In this document: positions 1 through 7,699 of the stretch, piece by piece | Position numbering within the stretch: the stretch's first letter is position 1 | Layout of the letters: every line of letters begins with the position of its first letter | Assembly (NCBI GenBank): GCA_938004185.1 | Contig: CALKWN010000176.1 | Coordinates: 1-64,000 of the forward strand | Source of the DNA: an uncultured candidate division WWE3 bacterium | Lineage (GTDB): Bacteria; Patescibacteriota; WWE3; UBA101185; UBA10185 | Length of the DNA stretch: 64,000 nucleotides | Reading direction: 5' to 3' | The notes under the pieces: model-generated | Databases searched by the model: none | The model's input: only the letters and a program-made list of their open reading frames with translations | Told to the model about the DNA's origin: nothing | Position numbers and translations under genes: made by a program

Positions 1-496
1 TGTCCATCAAATGAAATTCGTCTAAAAGCGAAAAAGCTTGTTTTGCAACATCGATGTCCCAGAACTCTTTGTGGTCTAAGATATTGGCGGCTCCGGCATA
101 TGTTACAAAACCGTCGTTTGTTGTAGCAAAAGCTAGAGATCTGCTCATTTCAGACAGAGCAAGTACAGCCTCTCTCAGTAATTTTTCGAATTCAAATCTG
201 TTCGTCCACAACCTTTGTTTTAGCGCCACTTCTTGTAAAACAGGTAAATCTCTTTCTTCCATCATTTCGTCCAAATATAATCTGTAAGCCATTTTTGTAG
301 GGATGCGTCCGGAAGAGGTGTGCATCATCTCTAAGAATCCCAGGTCAATAAGTTTTGCCATTTCGTTTCTTACCGTAGCGGGAGAACATCTTAAATTATA
401 CTTGCTTACAATTTCGACGGATCCCACAGGTTCCGCGTTTCTTACATATTCATCTATTACCGCACGTATGAGTTGGAGCTGTCTGTCACTTAACAT
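1..496 (-). CDS. hrcA: Heat-inducible transcription repressor HrcA (3' end outside window)
   Basis: HrcA represses class I heat-shock genes by binding the CIRCE operator. The 165 residues visible are its N-terminal winged helix: the start reads MLSDRQLQLIRAVIDEYV, followed by EPVGS, the recognition-helix segment SPATVRNEMAKL and the wing segment SSGRIPT. All are characteristic of the family. The ATG at 494-496 is chosen because it begins the conserved MLSDRQ and lies just downstream of a promoter that overlaps a CIRCE-like operator, so the gene is probably autoregulated. The C-terminal GAF-like dimerisation domain lies beyond position 1. Confidence is high for the family; regulation is inferred from the operator. 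Confidence 0.93.
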   Translation of the reverse strand, partial: MLSDRQLQLIRAVIDEYVRNAEPVGSVEIVSKYNLRCSPATVRNEMAKLIDLGFLEMMHTSSGRIPTKMAYRLYLDEMMEERDLPVLQEVALKQRLWTNRFEFEKLLREAVLALSEMSRSLAFATTNDGFVTYAGAANILDHKEFWDIDVAKQAFSLLDEFHLMD

Positions 497-533
497 ATTA
501 TCAGTAATATAGCATGAGTGCTAAAGGTGTCAA
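497..533 (-). promoter_or_regulatory. hrcA promoter overlapping a CIRCE-like operator
   Basis: On the minus strand, TTGACA (533-528) and TATATT (511-506) are separated by 16 nt and form a good sigma-70 promoter. A CIRCE-like inverted repeat spans 498-524. The half-site read on the plus strand at 516-524, GAGTGCTAA, is perfect. The other half, TTATCAGTA at 498-506, matches TTAGCACTC at six of nine positions across the usual 9-nt spacer. The operator covers the -10 box. Transcription would begin about 3 nt before the ATG, so the hrcA mRNA should be nearly leaderless. Confidence 0.8.
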
Positions 534-562
534 TACCTTGCTTTTGATTTAGGGAGTTTAAG

Positions 563-2368
563 CTATTTTGTTCTGAGTATTTGTCTGAATGCTTCCTGCG
601 GAATTTCAACTTTTCCGATCCTTTTCATTCTTTCTTTTCCTTTTTTCTGAATTTCAAGAAGCTTATCTTTTCTTTCCCGGTGGCCTCCACTCATTTTTGC
701 AAGTACGTTTTTTCTGTATGCCGGAATATCCTCCCGGGCGATAATTTTTCCTCCGATCGCTGCTTGTAAAGACACAGTAAATTGCTGTTTTGGAATTATT
801 TCTTTGAGTTTTTTTAGTAAGTTTCTGCCGATATCTTCGGACCTTTTTCTTAGTACTATGTGGGATAAAGGATCGACAATTTTATTATGTACAAGAATAT
901 CCATTTTTACCGCGTCGACCGGGGCGTAATCTTTAAATTCGTAGTCCAGGGAGGCGAATCCGGAAGACACTCTTTTTAGATCGTCGAAAAAATTATAAAC
1001 AAGCTCAGACAAAGGAAGTATGTAAGTGAAATAGACGGTTTTTTCACTTGGGTATTCCATTTTCACATTTTCTCCGCGTCTCTCCTCGCAAAGTTTAATT
1101 ATGTCCCCAACATACTCGGAGGGAGAAATTATTGTGAGATTAATTCTAGGTTCCAGTATTTTAGAAATTCTTGATCGGTCCGGCATTTCCGACGGCGATC
1201 TAACTTCAATTTTTTCTCCGTTTGTAAGTTCGATGTGGTATTCGACTGATGGGGTAGTTGAGATGAGGCTAAGATCGTATTCTCTTTCCAATCTCTCCTG
1301 AATTATATCCGCGTGAAGAAGGCCCAGAAACCCGCATCTAAAACCGAAGCCAAGGGCCGAGTTGCTTTCCGGTTCAAACATTAAAGCCGAGTCGGAAAGA
1401 GAAAGTTTTTGTAAAGCCTCTCTAAGTTGCGGAAATTTATCGTTATCTACCGGGTAGATTGAAACAAAGACGAAGGGTTTTACTTCTTTGTATCCGGGAA
1501 GAGGCTTGGTGTTGATTCCGTGTATAGACACGGTGTCCCCTACTTTTACGCTTGTAATATCTTTAAGACCCGTTGCGATGTAACCGACCTCACCTGTGCG
1601 AAGTATTTTTTTCCTGACCTTTTCCGGTTTGAAAAAACCTATTTCTTCGGGCTTGGATATTTCTCCGCTTGCAAGGAAGAGAATTTTTTTGCCCTGGCCG
1701 CCGGTAAATTCCTCAAAACTTCCATCGACAACCTTTACCATTGCCACAACACCAAGGTACTCGTCATAAAAAGAATCAAATATAAGTCCCCGCGAAGGTA
1801 GCTCGCTATCACCTTGCGGGGGCGGGAGTTTTTCAATTATTTCCTCCAAGAGCTCTGTAACTCCCGAACCTGTTTTTGCCGAAACCTTAAAAATGTCCTC
1901 TTTTTTAAATCCGAAAGTCCCCACAAGATCATTTTCAGTTTTTTCAATATCGGCCGCGCTTAAATCTATTTTGTTAATCACGGGTATTATTACCAAATTT
2001 GACTCGAGAGCTTTGTATACGTTAGATACGGTTTGAGCCTGGATGCCCTGCGTAGCATCCACAACCAAAATAGCGCCTTCGCAGGCAGCTAAGGACCTTG
2101 AAACTTCGTAGGAAAAGTCGACGTGGCCGGGGGTGTCTATGAGGTTCATTTGATAACCTTTGTAGCTCATTCTTACGGCCTTAAGCTTAATAGTAATGCC
2201 CTTTTCTTTTTCAAGCTCCATACTGTCGAGTGTTTGCTCCTGGAGGTGTCTTTTATCCACGGTTCCCGTAATTTCCAAAAACCTGTCGGCTAGTGTCGAT
2301 TTTCCATGGTCAATATGGGCAATTATGCAAAAGTTCCTAATTTTCGATTGTATGTTTTCCCGGTCCAT
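563..2368 (-). CDS. lepA: Elongation factor 4 (LepA), ribosomal back-translocase GTPase
   Basis: EF4 is a translational GTPase that acts on elongating ribosomes. At 601 residues it has normal length. The G domain shows the P-loop in AHIDHGKST (residues 18-26), the switch II motif DTPGHVDF and the specificity motif NKID. The LepA-type C-terminal half follows, with GFRCGFLGLLHADIIQERL and the basic tail that includes AKMSGGHRERKDKL. The gene follows murJ on the same strand with a 26-nt gap, so the two are probably co-transcribed. Nothing is unusual in the sequence. Confidence 0.97.
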   Translation of the reverse strand: MDRENIQSKIRNFCIIAHIDHGKSTLADRFLEITGTVDKRHLQEQTLDSMELEKEKGITIKLKAVRMSYKGYQMNLIDTPGHVDFSYEVSRSLAACEGAILVVDATQGIQAQTVSNVYKALESNLVIIPVINKIDLSAADIEKTENDLVGTFGFKKEDIFKVSAKTGSGVTELLEEIIEKLPPPQGDSELPSRGLIFDSFYDEYLGVVAMVKVVDGSFEEFTGGQGKKILFLASGEISKPEEIGFFKPEKVRKKILRTGEVGYIATGLKDITSVKVGDTVSIHGINTKPLPGYKEVKPFVFVSIYPVDNDKFPQLREALQKLSLSDSALMFEPESNSALGFGFRCGFLGLLHADIIQERLEREYDLSLISTTPSVEYHIELTNGEKIEVRSPSEMPDRSRISKILEPRINLTIISPSEYVGDIIKLCEERRGENVKMEYPSEKTVYFTYILPLSELVYNFFDDLKRVSSGFASLDYEFKDYAPVDAVKMDILVHNKIVDPLSHIVLRKRSEDIGRNLLKKLKEIIPKQQFTVSLQAAIGGKIIAREDIPAYRKNVLAKMSGGHRERKDKLLEIQKKGKERMKRIGKVEIPQEAFRQILRTK

Positions 2369-2394
2369 GTGGAGATTTTACTATATTGCGGGGT

Positions 2395-4044
2395 TCAAAC
2401 AACTTTATCTTCCGCCGGAGTAAAAGGCACCCCTTTCTTGATAGGTGTTAGTTTTCTGATAAGTTTGTAAAAAAGATCAACCTCAGCAACTCTCATTCTT
2501 GTGGTTACAAAGAAGTAAACAGCAATACCTAGCAGGCCTGCCGATGCAACTACCCCTAAAAGATTTATAGTTCTTGTTGTGTCAAAAATATATGTGTCCA
2601 AAAGCTTCATGGGAACATATAATGCGAAACCCATTATAAGGGTCGCATAAGAAATTTTTGTAAAGGGCACCAAAAGTTTTTCCATCTCGAATCCCCCTAG
2701 TTTTTCACCCAATAGGTAAAACAACGCAACCATGTCTATTAAGGAAGTTATGGAAAACGAAAGCGCTACGGCCCACACACCGAACTGCAGCCTGGTTATG
2801 AAGAACACCGATAAAACTACGTTTAGTATGGTGGTAGCGATACTTATAATTACCGGAGTTTTAGTATCCTTTAAGGCATAAAAAGCTCTTGTTAAAAGAT
2901 AATTAGTACTTTGCGCAAAAATTGAGATGCTAAAAAAAGCGAGTGTGTAAGAAGTTTTTAGCGTAGCTTCCCACGGAAAGTTTGAAACACCGTAAACTAT
3001 TCTTACAACGGGCCCTCTTAAAACAAGCAGAATCATGCTAAGCGGAAGGACAAGATAAAGCATTTGCAAAAGAGAAGTTGTAAAAGTTTCTTTAAATTTT
3101 CCGAAATCCGACTTTTCTGATTGGGTGGAGAGTATAGGAAGACTTGCAGCGCCCAGAGAAACTCCGAAAAGACTTACCGGAAAAGATTGCAGCTGAAGTG
3201 CAAATTTTAAGTATATTACGGATGAAGTAGAAACCATTATCGCAAGACTGTTATTTATAACCTGAATAAGGTTTGCTAGAAGTACGCTTATAATTCTCGG
3301 AGGAACGAGGCCCGCCATTCTTCGAAGCCCCCTGTCTTTGAAGCTTAAAATTGGAGTGAAATTAAACCCCGTTTTTATGAGTGTTGGCAATTGAAGTCCG
3401 AAGTGTAAAGCAGCGCCTATAGCAACGCCGATCGCGGGTGCGTAAATTCCGTATCTTTGTGACAAGAATATTATGCCCAAAATCATTCCCGCGCTGTATG
3501 CCAGAGGAGCTATGGCGGCGACCAGAAAGTACTTAAAAGTTTGAAGAACACTTGTTGCCAAACTGCCTAATACCAATAGAATTTGAGCGGCCATCATAAT
3601 TCTCATAAGGGAAATACCTAAATCCGCCTCTAAACTACTGAATTTTCCTATGGATATAAGGTTGAAAAGAGGTCTTGCGAAAAATATTACCCCCAGAGTT
3701 AGTACCAGGAAAAAGATTAAAGTTATTGTGATCATTGCGGAGGCTGTCTTATAGGCTTCTTCCTTGTCTTTTTTTAGACCCTCTGCAAATATCGGAATAA
3801 AAACAGTTGAAACGGCGCCCACAATAAGCACCGAGTACATAAGATTGGGTATTCTGTCGGCAGTATAGAATACGGCCAACTCCTCGGAAACGCCGAAATA
3901 ATAGGTTAAAAGCCTTGCTTTCAAAAATCCCAAAACGGCGTTTAAGCCGTTTGAAGCTGCAATAATGAAAGCAGCCGACAGGATGGTATTCTGTGTTTTT
4001 AGCAGAACCCCGTTAAGTTTTGTCCTATTTAAATTAAGAGGCAT
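2395..4044 (-). CDS. murJ: Lipid II flippase MurJ (MviN family)
   Basis: This is a multi-pass membrane protein of the MurJ/MviN family, which moves lipid II across the cytoplasmic membrane for peptidoglycan synthesis. From the chosen ATG (beginning MPLNLNRTKL) it has 549 residues and about 13-14 hydrophobic segments. The family-typical first helices are visible (ISAAFIIAASNGLNAVLGFLKARLL-like region, then VSTVFIPIFAEG). The open frame extends 36 codons further upstream, but that part would run into the rpsT promoter and has no family similarity, so I reject it. A TATAAA at 4068-4073 (minus strand) could be the -10 box. Together with the FemX-like, LCP, DD-carboxypeptidase and M23 genes here, it points to a real peptidoglycan wall. 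Confidence 0.93.
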   Translation of the reverse strand: MPLNLNRTKLNGVLLKTQNTILSAAFIIAASNGLNAVLGFLKARLLTYYFGVSEELAVFYTADRIPNLMYSVLIVGAVSTVFIPIFAEGLKKDKEEAYKTASAMITITLIFFLVLTLGVIFFARPLFNLISIGKFSSLEADLGISLMRIMMAAQILLVLGSLATSVLQTFKYFLVAAIAPLAYSAGMILGIIFLSQRYGIYAPAIGVAIGAALHFGLQLPTLIKTGFNFTPILSFKDRGLRRMAGLVPPRIISVLLANLIQVINNSLAIMVSTSSVIYLKFALQLQSFPVSLFGVSLGAASLPILSTQSEKSDFGKFKETFTTSLLQMLYLVLPLSMILLVLRGPVVRIVYGVSNFPWEATLKTSYTLAFFSISIFAQSTNYLLTRAFYALKDTKTPVIISIATTILNVVLSVFFITRLQFGVWAVALSFSITSLIDMVALFYLLGEKLGGFEMEKLLVPFTKISYATLIMGFALYVPMKLLDTYIFDTTRTINLLGVVASAGLLGIAVYFFVTTRMRVAEVDLFYKLIRKLTPIKKGVPFTPAEDKVV

Positions 4045-4063
4045 TTGTCTGTGGGGCAAAACG

Positions 4064-4102
4064 TTGAATTTATACGTAAGTATGTTATCATACGTAACGC
4101 TT
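4064..4102 (+). promoter_or_regulatory. rpsT promoter
   Basis: TTGAAT (4064-4069), 16 nt, TATCAT (4086-4091). The predicted start of transcription is about 4098, leaving a leader of only about 5 nt before the ATG at 4103. The segment also contains an imperfect inverted repeat, GTATG-TTAT-CATAC (4079-4092), flanked on both sides by TACGTA-like sequence. It lies between the divergent murJ and rpsT starts and might be an operator. Confidence 0.55.
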
Positions 4103-4399
4103 ATGCCAAACACTAAATCAGCCAAAAAGGCTCTTAGGAGCTCTTTGAGCAAGAAAAAACATAATAGTTATTGGAAAGATAGATATAAGTCTTCCGTAAA
4201 AAGCGTCAAAGCTTCTTTAGCATCTTCGAACGGTGCCGAGGTTTCGAAGGAGAAGTTGCAGGCATTGCAAAAAACCCTCGATAAAGCCTCGAAGGAAAAA
4301 GTCATTCATAAAAACAAGGCAAATAGGTTAAAATCTAGATATGCTAGAAAAGTTTCTGCCCTCTCTAAAGCCTCGGGAAAAACAAAGAAAAACTCTTGA
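4103..4399 (+). CDS. rpsT: 30S ribosomal protein S20
   Basis: A small basic protein of 98 residues beginning MPNTKSAKKALRSS, the S20 signature, with a lysine/arginine-rich helical body and the HKNKANRLKSRYAR motif near the C-terminus. S20 binds 16S rRNA in the body of the small subunit. An open frame continues 46 codons upstream, but the conserved N-terminus and the promoter place the start at 4103. The gene ends in TGA, which helps show that TGA is a normal stop here. The next gene starts 59 nt inside its 3' end in another frame. Confidence 0.96.
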   Translation: MPNTKSAKKALRSSLSKKKHNSYWKDRYKSSVKSVKASLASSNGAEVSKEKLQALQKTLDKASKEKVIHKNKANRLKSRYARKVSALSKASGKTKKNS

Positions 4400-4937
4400 C
4401 GGACAACCCTATATCCCGGATAACAACCTGTTTTATAATCCCGATTCATTGCGCGAGGAAGCTACGACTGCGGGGATTGTAATAAAGGTTTCAACCGGAA
4501 TAATCACATTTTTCAGCTCGATACTAATAGTTTTGCTTGTAGTACACACTTCCATGAATTTTTTGCTTAGTGAGGCTCTGAATGAGCAGAAGAATATATT
4601 GAGCAAAATGAAACTTTATGAGGGTATTGAGGATGCGGGTAAAAAGGCCGAAGCGAAAATTACTTATGCCAAAAAGGCAGTAGCTGTAAGAAAACCTCTT
4701 ACTGCAAGAATTTCTTTTGTACTCTCAAGAATTCCTGAAAACATTAATTTAAAAAGCTTTAAAATTTCTTCAGATAAATTTAGCATTGTTATTGAGAGCT
4801 CCCGTACCCCGCAAGTTACAAGTATGATAATGAGTTGGTTAAGGGATGGCGGTATTTCAGAAGTTTCAATAAAAGAAGCTTATTATTCTTCTTCGAAAGA
4901 AATATACACAGTTGGTTTGGAAGGTTCTTATAGATGA
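4341..4937 (+). CDS. PilN-like type IV pilus assembly protein
   Basis: The 198 residues form a short cytoplasmic N-terminus, one transmembrane helix (about residues 48-75, rich in I, V and L), a periplasmic/extracytoplasmic helix and an alpha/beta domain (from about RIPENINLKSFKIS). This is the layout of PilN, which with PilO makes the inner-membrane alignment complex of type IV pili. The following gene has the matching PilO layout and overlaps it by 4 nt. The start overlaps the 3' end of rpsT by 59 nt. I found no better start codon, so ribosomal protein and pilus gene are probably on one mRNA. The assignment rests on architecture and neighbour rather than a strong motif. Confidence 0.6.
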   Translation: MLEKFLPSLKPREKQRKTLDGQPYIPDNNLFYNPDSLREEATTAGIVIKVSTGIITFFSSILIVLLVVHTSMNFLLSEALNEQKNILSKMKLYEGIEDAGKKAEAKITYAKKAVAVRKPLTARISFVLSRIPENINLKSFKISSDKFSIVIESSRTPQVTSMIMSWLRDGGISEVSIKEAYYSSSKEIYTVGLEGSYR

Positions 4938-5488
4938 AATTCTCAATGGACGAGGAAATTAAAAAATCGGGAAGGTTGTTTTTTTCTAACGAGTTGCTGG
5001 TTTCCCGCATAGCGGTTGCTTGGGCTCTTGGCTGTATTGTTCTTTTCGGTTTTTTCGGCTCCGGAAATTTAATTATTAACCTTACAAAGAAAATAAATTT
5101 ATATAAGGAAATGCGTCAGCTTAACTATGACCTGAACGTTAAACTGTATGAGTTGAATAGTGCTTATGAAGATTTGAGGGTTGTTACAAAGTATTCAAAA
5201 GCATTGAACGAAATAGTTCCCACAAATTTGAACACCCACGATTACATGGTTTCTTTCACTAGAGCGGTGGGAGATTCTGGTTACAGTGTAAAGAATTTTT
5301 TGCCTTCTACCGAAAGTATGGATGGGGAGGTTCCTATTACAGTAATTCTTGTAGGATTCGGCGATGTTTCGCAACTCATTTCTAATATCGAAGCGTTGCC
5401 TAGAGTCACAGTTGTAGACTCTGTATTGTATGAGTCTTCGTTCGACGCTTCTGAAGTTAGGTTAAGCATACGTATATTTAATATGTAA
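4934..5488 (+). CDS. PilO-like type IV pilus assembly protein
   Basis: The 184 residues have a cytoplasmic N-terminal segment, one transmembrane helix (about residues 27-52), a helical stretch (YKEMRQLNYDLNVKLYELN) and a ferredoxin-like alpha/beta domain ending in RLSIRIFNM. This matches PilO, the partner of PilN in the alignment complex between the pilus motor and the envelope. The ATG overlaps the preceding stop (ATGA), a sign of translational coupling. No pilin, ATPase or PilM is visible in this window, so the rest of the machine must lie elsewhere if it exists. Confidence 0.6.
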   Translation: MKFSMDEEIKKSGRLFFSNELLVSRIAVAWALGCIVLFGFFGSGNLIINLTKKINLYKEMRQLNYDLNVKLYELNSAYEDLRVVTKYSKALNEIVPTNLNTHDYMVSFTRAVGDSGYSVKNFLPSTESMDGEVPITVILVGFGDVSQLISNIEALPRVTVVDSVLYESSFDASEVRLSIRIFNM

Positions 5489-5524
5489 CTATTATGAAAA
5501 GGAGCATAATTAAGCTGTAATAAT

Positions 5525-5713
5525 ATGAAAAGGTTGTTAATTACTGTATCAGTTTTCGCGGTAGCCCTGCTTTTTTGGTTTGTTCAGGGAAATCAAAGTG
5601 TGGATAGGGATAAATATATTACTCAAAATATACTTGACATATCCCGTCCCGTTAATGTTACTATTGACATAGAGTTTTTGGAAACTCTAAGACCTGCCTA
5701 TGAACAGCGATAG
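5525..5713 (+). CDS. Small exported or membrane-anchored protein, unknown function
   Basis: A 62-residue protein with one N-terminal hydrophobic segment (residues 4-20, LLITVSVFAVALLFWFV) followed by a short polar region. There is no lipobox cysteine and no recognised domain. It sits 36 nt after the PilO-like gene and overlaps the following VPETG protein by 14 nt, so it belongs to the same operon. A small pilus-accessory or surface protein is possible, but nothing in the sequence proves it. Confidence 0.5.
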   Translation: MKRLLITVSVFAVALLFWFVQGNQSVDRDKYITQNILDISRPVNVTIDIEFLETLRPAYEQR

Positions 5714-6212
5714 CGCCAAAAGCGGATTTAAAACATTTATACTTACTCTATCAGTCTCACTTATTGTGTTTAGTGTTGTTTATTACCTCGTTTCCAACAG
5801 TAATACGGATTCTGATGCAGCCCCCTACCAGGCTTCCACAGTAACTGCAGTACCTGAAGAAGCGCCTCAGAATGTGTTAGCAGCAGAAACAGAATCTGTA
5901 GTTCCCCAAGAACAGGTTGCGGAAGAAGAGTTTGTTGAAGAGGAGACTACGGTGTTCGGTAGTCTTGCCGACAAACCGCTAGCGTTTGCAGGATCAGGAT
6001 CTGCAGCAGTTTTGGCAGGAGCTACATCGGCCCCCACCGACGAAAGCACAACAACCGGAGGAACCGTACCTGAAACAGGACTTGTCGGTATAACTGCAGG
6101 ACTTTTAGTTTCGTTAGTGTTTTTCCTTACGGGAATGTACTACATTTCCAGTAACCCCAGAAAGTTAGCCTTAAGCGGTTTCGAAAAGAAGATACTCAAA
6201 GAAGACCGATAA
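5700..6212 (+). CDS. Sortase substrate: surface protein with C-terminal VPETG sorting signal
   Basis: The 170 residues begin with a hydrophobic signal or anchor (about 12-31), continue with a low-complexity region rich in Ala, Glu, Thr, Val and Ser, and end with an LPXTG-like signal. VPETG at about 123-127 is followed at once by a 23-residue hydrophobic helix and a 20-residue tail with many Lys and Arg. That order (motif, helix, basic tail) is the classical cell-wall sorting signal. The convergent neighbour 27 nt away encodes a sortase, which strongly suggests an enzyme-substrate pair. The middle region has no recognisable domain and is probably a stalk. Confidence 0.72.
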   Translation: MNSDSAKSGFKTFILTLSVSLIVFSVVYYLVSNSNTDSDAAPYQASTVTAVPEEAPQNVLAAETESVVPQEQVAEEEFVEEETTVFGSLADKPLAFAGSGSAAVLAGATSAPTDESTTTGGTVPETGLVGITAGLLVSLVFFLTGMYYISSNPRKLALSGFEKKILKEDR

Positions 6213-6239
6213 TCTCTGCGCCGACCTCTCTTTGCTACT

Positions 6240-6986
6240 CTAATCCGACATAACAGCTTTTATAAGAAGTCTTTTTGTTTTTGTTCCTGCCGGCCAGCAG
6301 GTCATCAATGTTACTGTAGATTCGTTTAAGTAAGCCGGTTTAAATTCCGAAAGAGGTTGTACCTCTGACGGATACAGCACTTCTTTTGATTCCACAACAT
6401 ATTCAAATTGCTCCCCTTTGTAACTGATGTTTATTGTGTCGCCTGTTTGTAAATCACCTAAGGTGGAAAAAATCGTTCTGTAGTTGTGAGGGTTAAAGAA
6501 CCATGGAAGAACTGAGTGTCCGTATATAAAGGCATTACCGGTTTTTCCGGGTATGCCTGAACCTGCGTAGTGGCCAAGTGAGTCTTCAGGGCTAAGGTTT
6601 GGGGAGTTAGTTTCGACCAGGGCGTCTTCGATGCCCAGTTTTGGAACGCTGAGTGTAAAAAATCTAGGAGCCTCTTCGTTATTTTCTCCTTCTCTATCCG
6701 CACTTGATCCCAGAACATCATCGTCTTCCAACTCCCTAAATTCAAAATCACTAAAACCTGCAGCGTATCCCAAAACACTTGTTCTTAAAGGTTTTGACAC
6801 ATCATCCTGGGTTTTGAAGAAAACAAGTGGAAGTATAACCTGAGTTCCCAATACCAAAACACCCAAAGACATAAGCATCCCGGACAATATGCGCGACTTA
6901 AAATAAAAATTGTAATTCACGCTCTTATATATGGGATCGTAAGATAAATCTTTAATGTATCTTTTTGGCCCGGTCTGTAACGGCAT
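6240..6986 (-). CDS. Sortase (cysteine transpeptidase)
   Basis: Sortases cut a sorting signal and attach the protein to the cell wall or to another pilin. This 248-residue protein has an N-terminal transmembrane helix (about residues 32-55), a linker rich in acidic residues, and a C-terminal sortase barrel. All three catalytic positions are present: His in IYGHS (about H157), Cys in TLMTC (about C230) and Arg in TKTKR (about R239). The likely substrate is the VPETG protein encoded convergently next door. The sortase class cannot be decided by eye; the short barrel would fit class D or E. Confidence 0.93.
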   Translation of the reverse strand: MPLQTGPKRYIKDLSYDPIYKSVNYNFYFKSRILSGMLMSLGVLVLGTQVILPLVFFKTQDDVSKPLRTSVLGYAAGFSDFEFRELEDDDVLGSSADREGENNEEAPRFFTLSVPKLGIEDALVETNSPNLSPEDSLGHYAGSGIPGKTGNAFIYGHSVLPWFFNPHNYRTIFSTLGDLQTGDTINISYKGEQFEYVVESKEVLYPSEVQPLSEFKPAYLNESTVTLMTCWPAGTKTKRLLIKAVMSD

Positions 6987-6988
6987 TA

Positions 6989-7690
6989 TTATGAGTTTAT
7001 CATTTTTTCGACCGCCAAAGTTAACATTAATTCCGGGTTTATTTCCCCGGTTTTCGATTTCATGTCCAGTTTATAGAACTCGGTGAATATTTCCTTTAAG
7101 TTGTCTTCGGAATATTTTTGCGAAACGGATTTGTTTTTTGAAATCACGAAAGGTTTCAAACTTTTTGAGGAGGGGCTGGAAAATTTAATTTGGGCCAGTG
7201 TTCTCAAACCATACGTTAGGAGAGCAAATAGTTCTATAGGATCTTTATCTCCGGAAAGTTCTCTATGCATGAATCTATACGTATTTTTTCTGTCTTTTCT
7301 TAGCACAGCATCGACAAAATCAAAGGGAGTTCCCGTTACGGTCGTTTCATTTTCAAGAACCTTTGCTTTCAGTGATCCCGCGTTTTTGATAAATATATTG
7401 GAAGTTGTGAGTTTTTTGTCGGACAAAAGAACGACCGTGGTGTGTGATGGGGTTTGAGATAAAACTTCAAGATAGTCTTCAAGATTAGTTTTTCCCGAAC
7501 CCGAAATGTTTATTACAAAAAACTGGGGCTCTCCGAATATATCAATACTTTTAATTTTTCCGATAAGGTCGCCGGGGGTTATATCCAATATCGAAAACTC
7601 TTGTTTGTATCTTACCGTCAGTTTTTTCTGATGATTGAGAATTATCCCCCTGGATTTAGAAAGGTTTTCACCGTGGACTATATAAATCAT
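6989..7690 (-). CDS. holA: DNA polymerase III delta subunit-like protein (HolA family)
   Basis: The delta subunit opens the sliding clamp in the clamp-loader complex. At 233 residues this protein is shorter than typical HolA (about 330). The visible pattern fits the family: an N-terminal beta strand IYIVHGENL, a FFVINISGSGKTNLEDYLE segment resembling the degenerate ATPase core, a central helical region (FMHRELSGDKDPIELFALLTYGLRTLAQIK), and a C-terminal segment KLDMKSKTGEINPELMLTLAVEKMI that matches the collar-domain end of delta. It lies 2 nt upstream of the sortase gene and 9 nt downstream of the LCP gene. The family call is moderately sure; the symbol follows the family. Confidence 0.68.
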   Translation of the reverse strand: MIYIVHGENLSKSRGIILNHQKKLTVRYKQEFSILDITPGDLIGKIKSIDIFGEPQFFVINISGSGKTNLEDYLEVLSQTPSHTTVVLLSDKKLTTSNIFIKNAGSLKAKVLENETTVTGTPFDFVDAVLRKDRKNTYRFMHRELSGDKDPIELFALLTYGLRTLAQIKFSSPSSKSLKPFVISKNKSVSQKYSEDNLKEIFTEFYKLDMKSKTGEINPELMLTLAVEKMINS

Positions 7691-7699
7691 ATTTAAAAA

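Noticed and set aside
4045..4152. Longer N-terminus for MurJ
   Set aside because: It would overlap the rpsT start and promoter and does not resemble the family.
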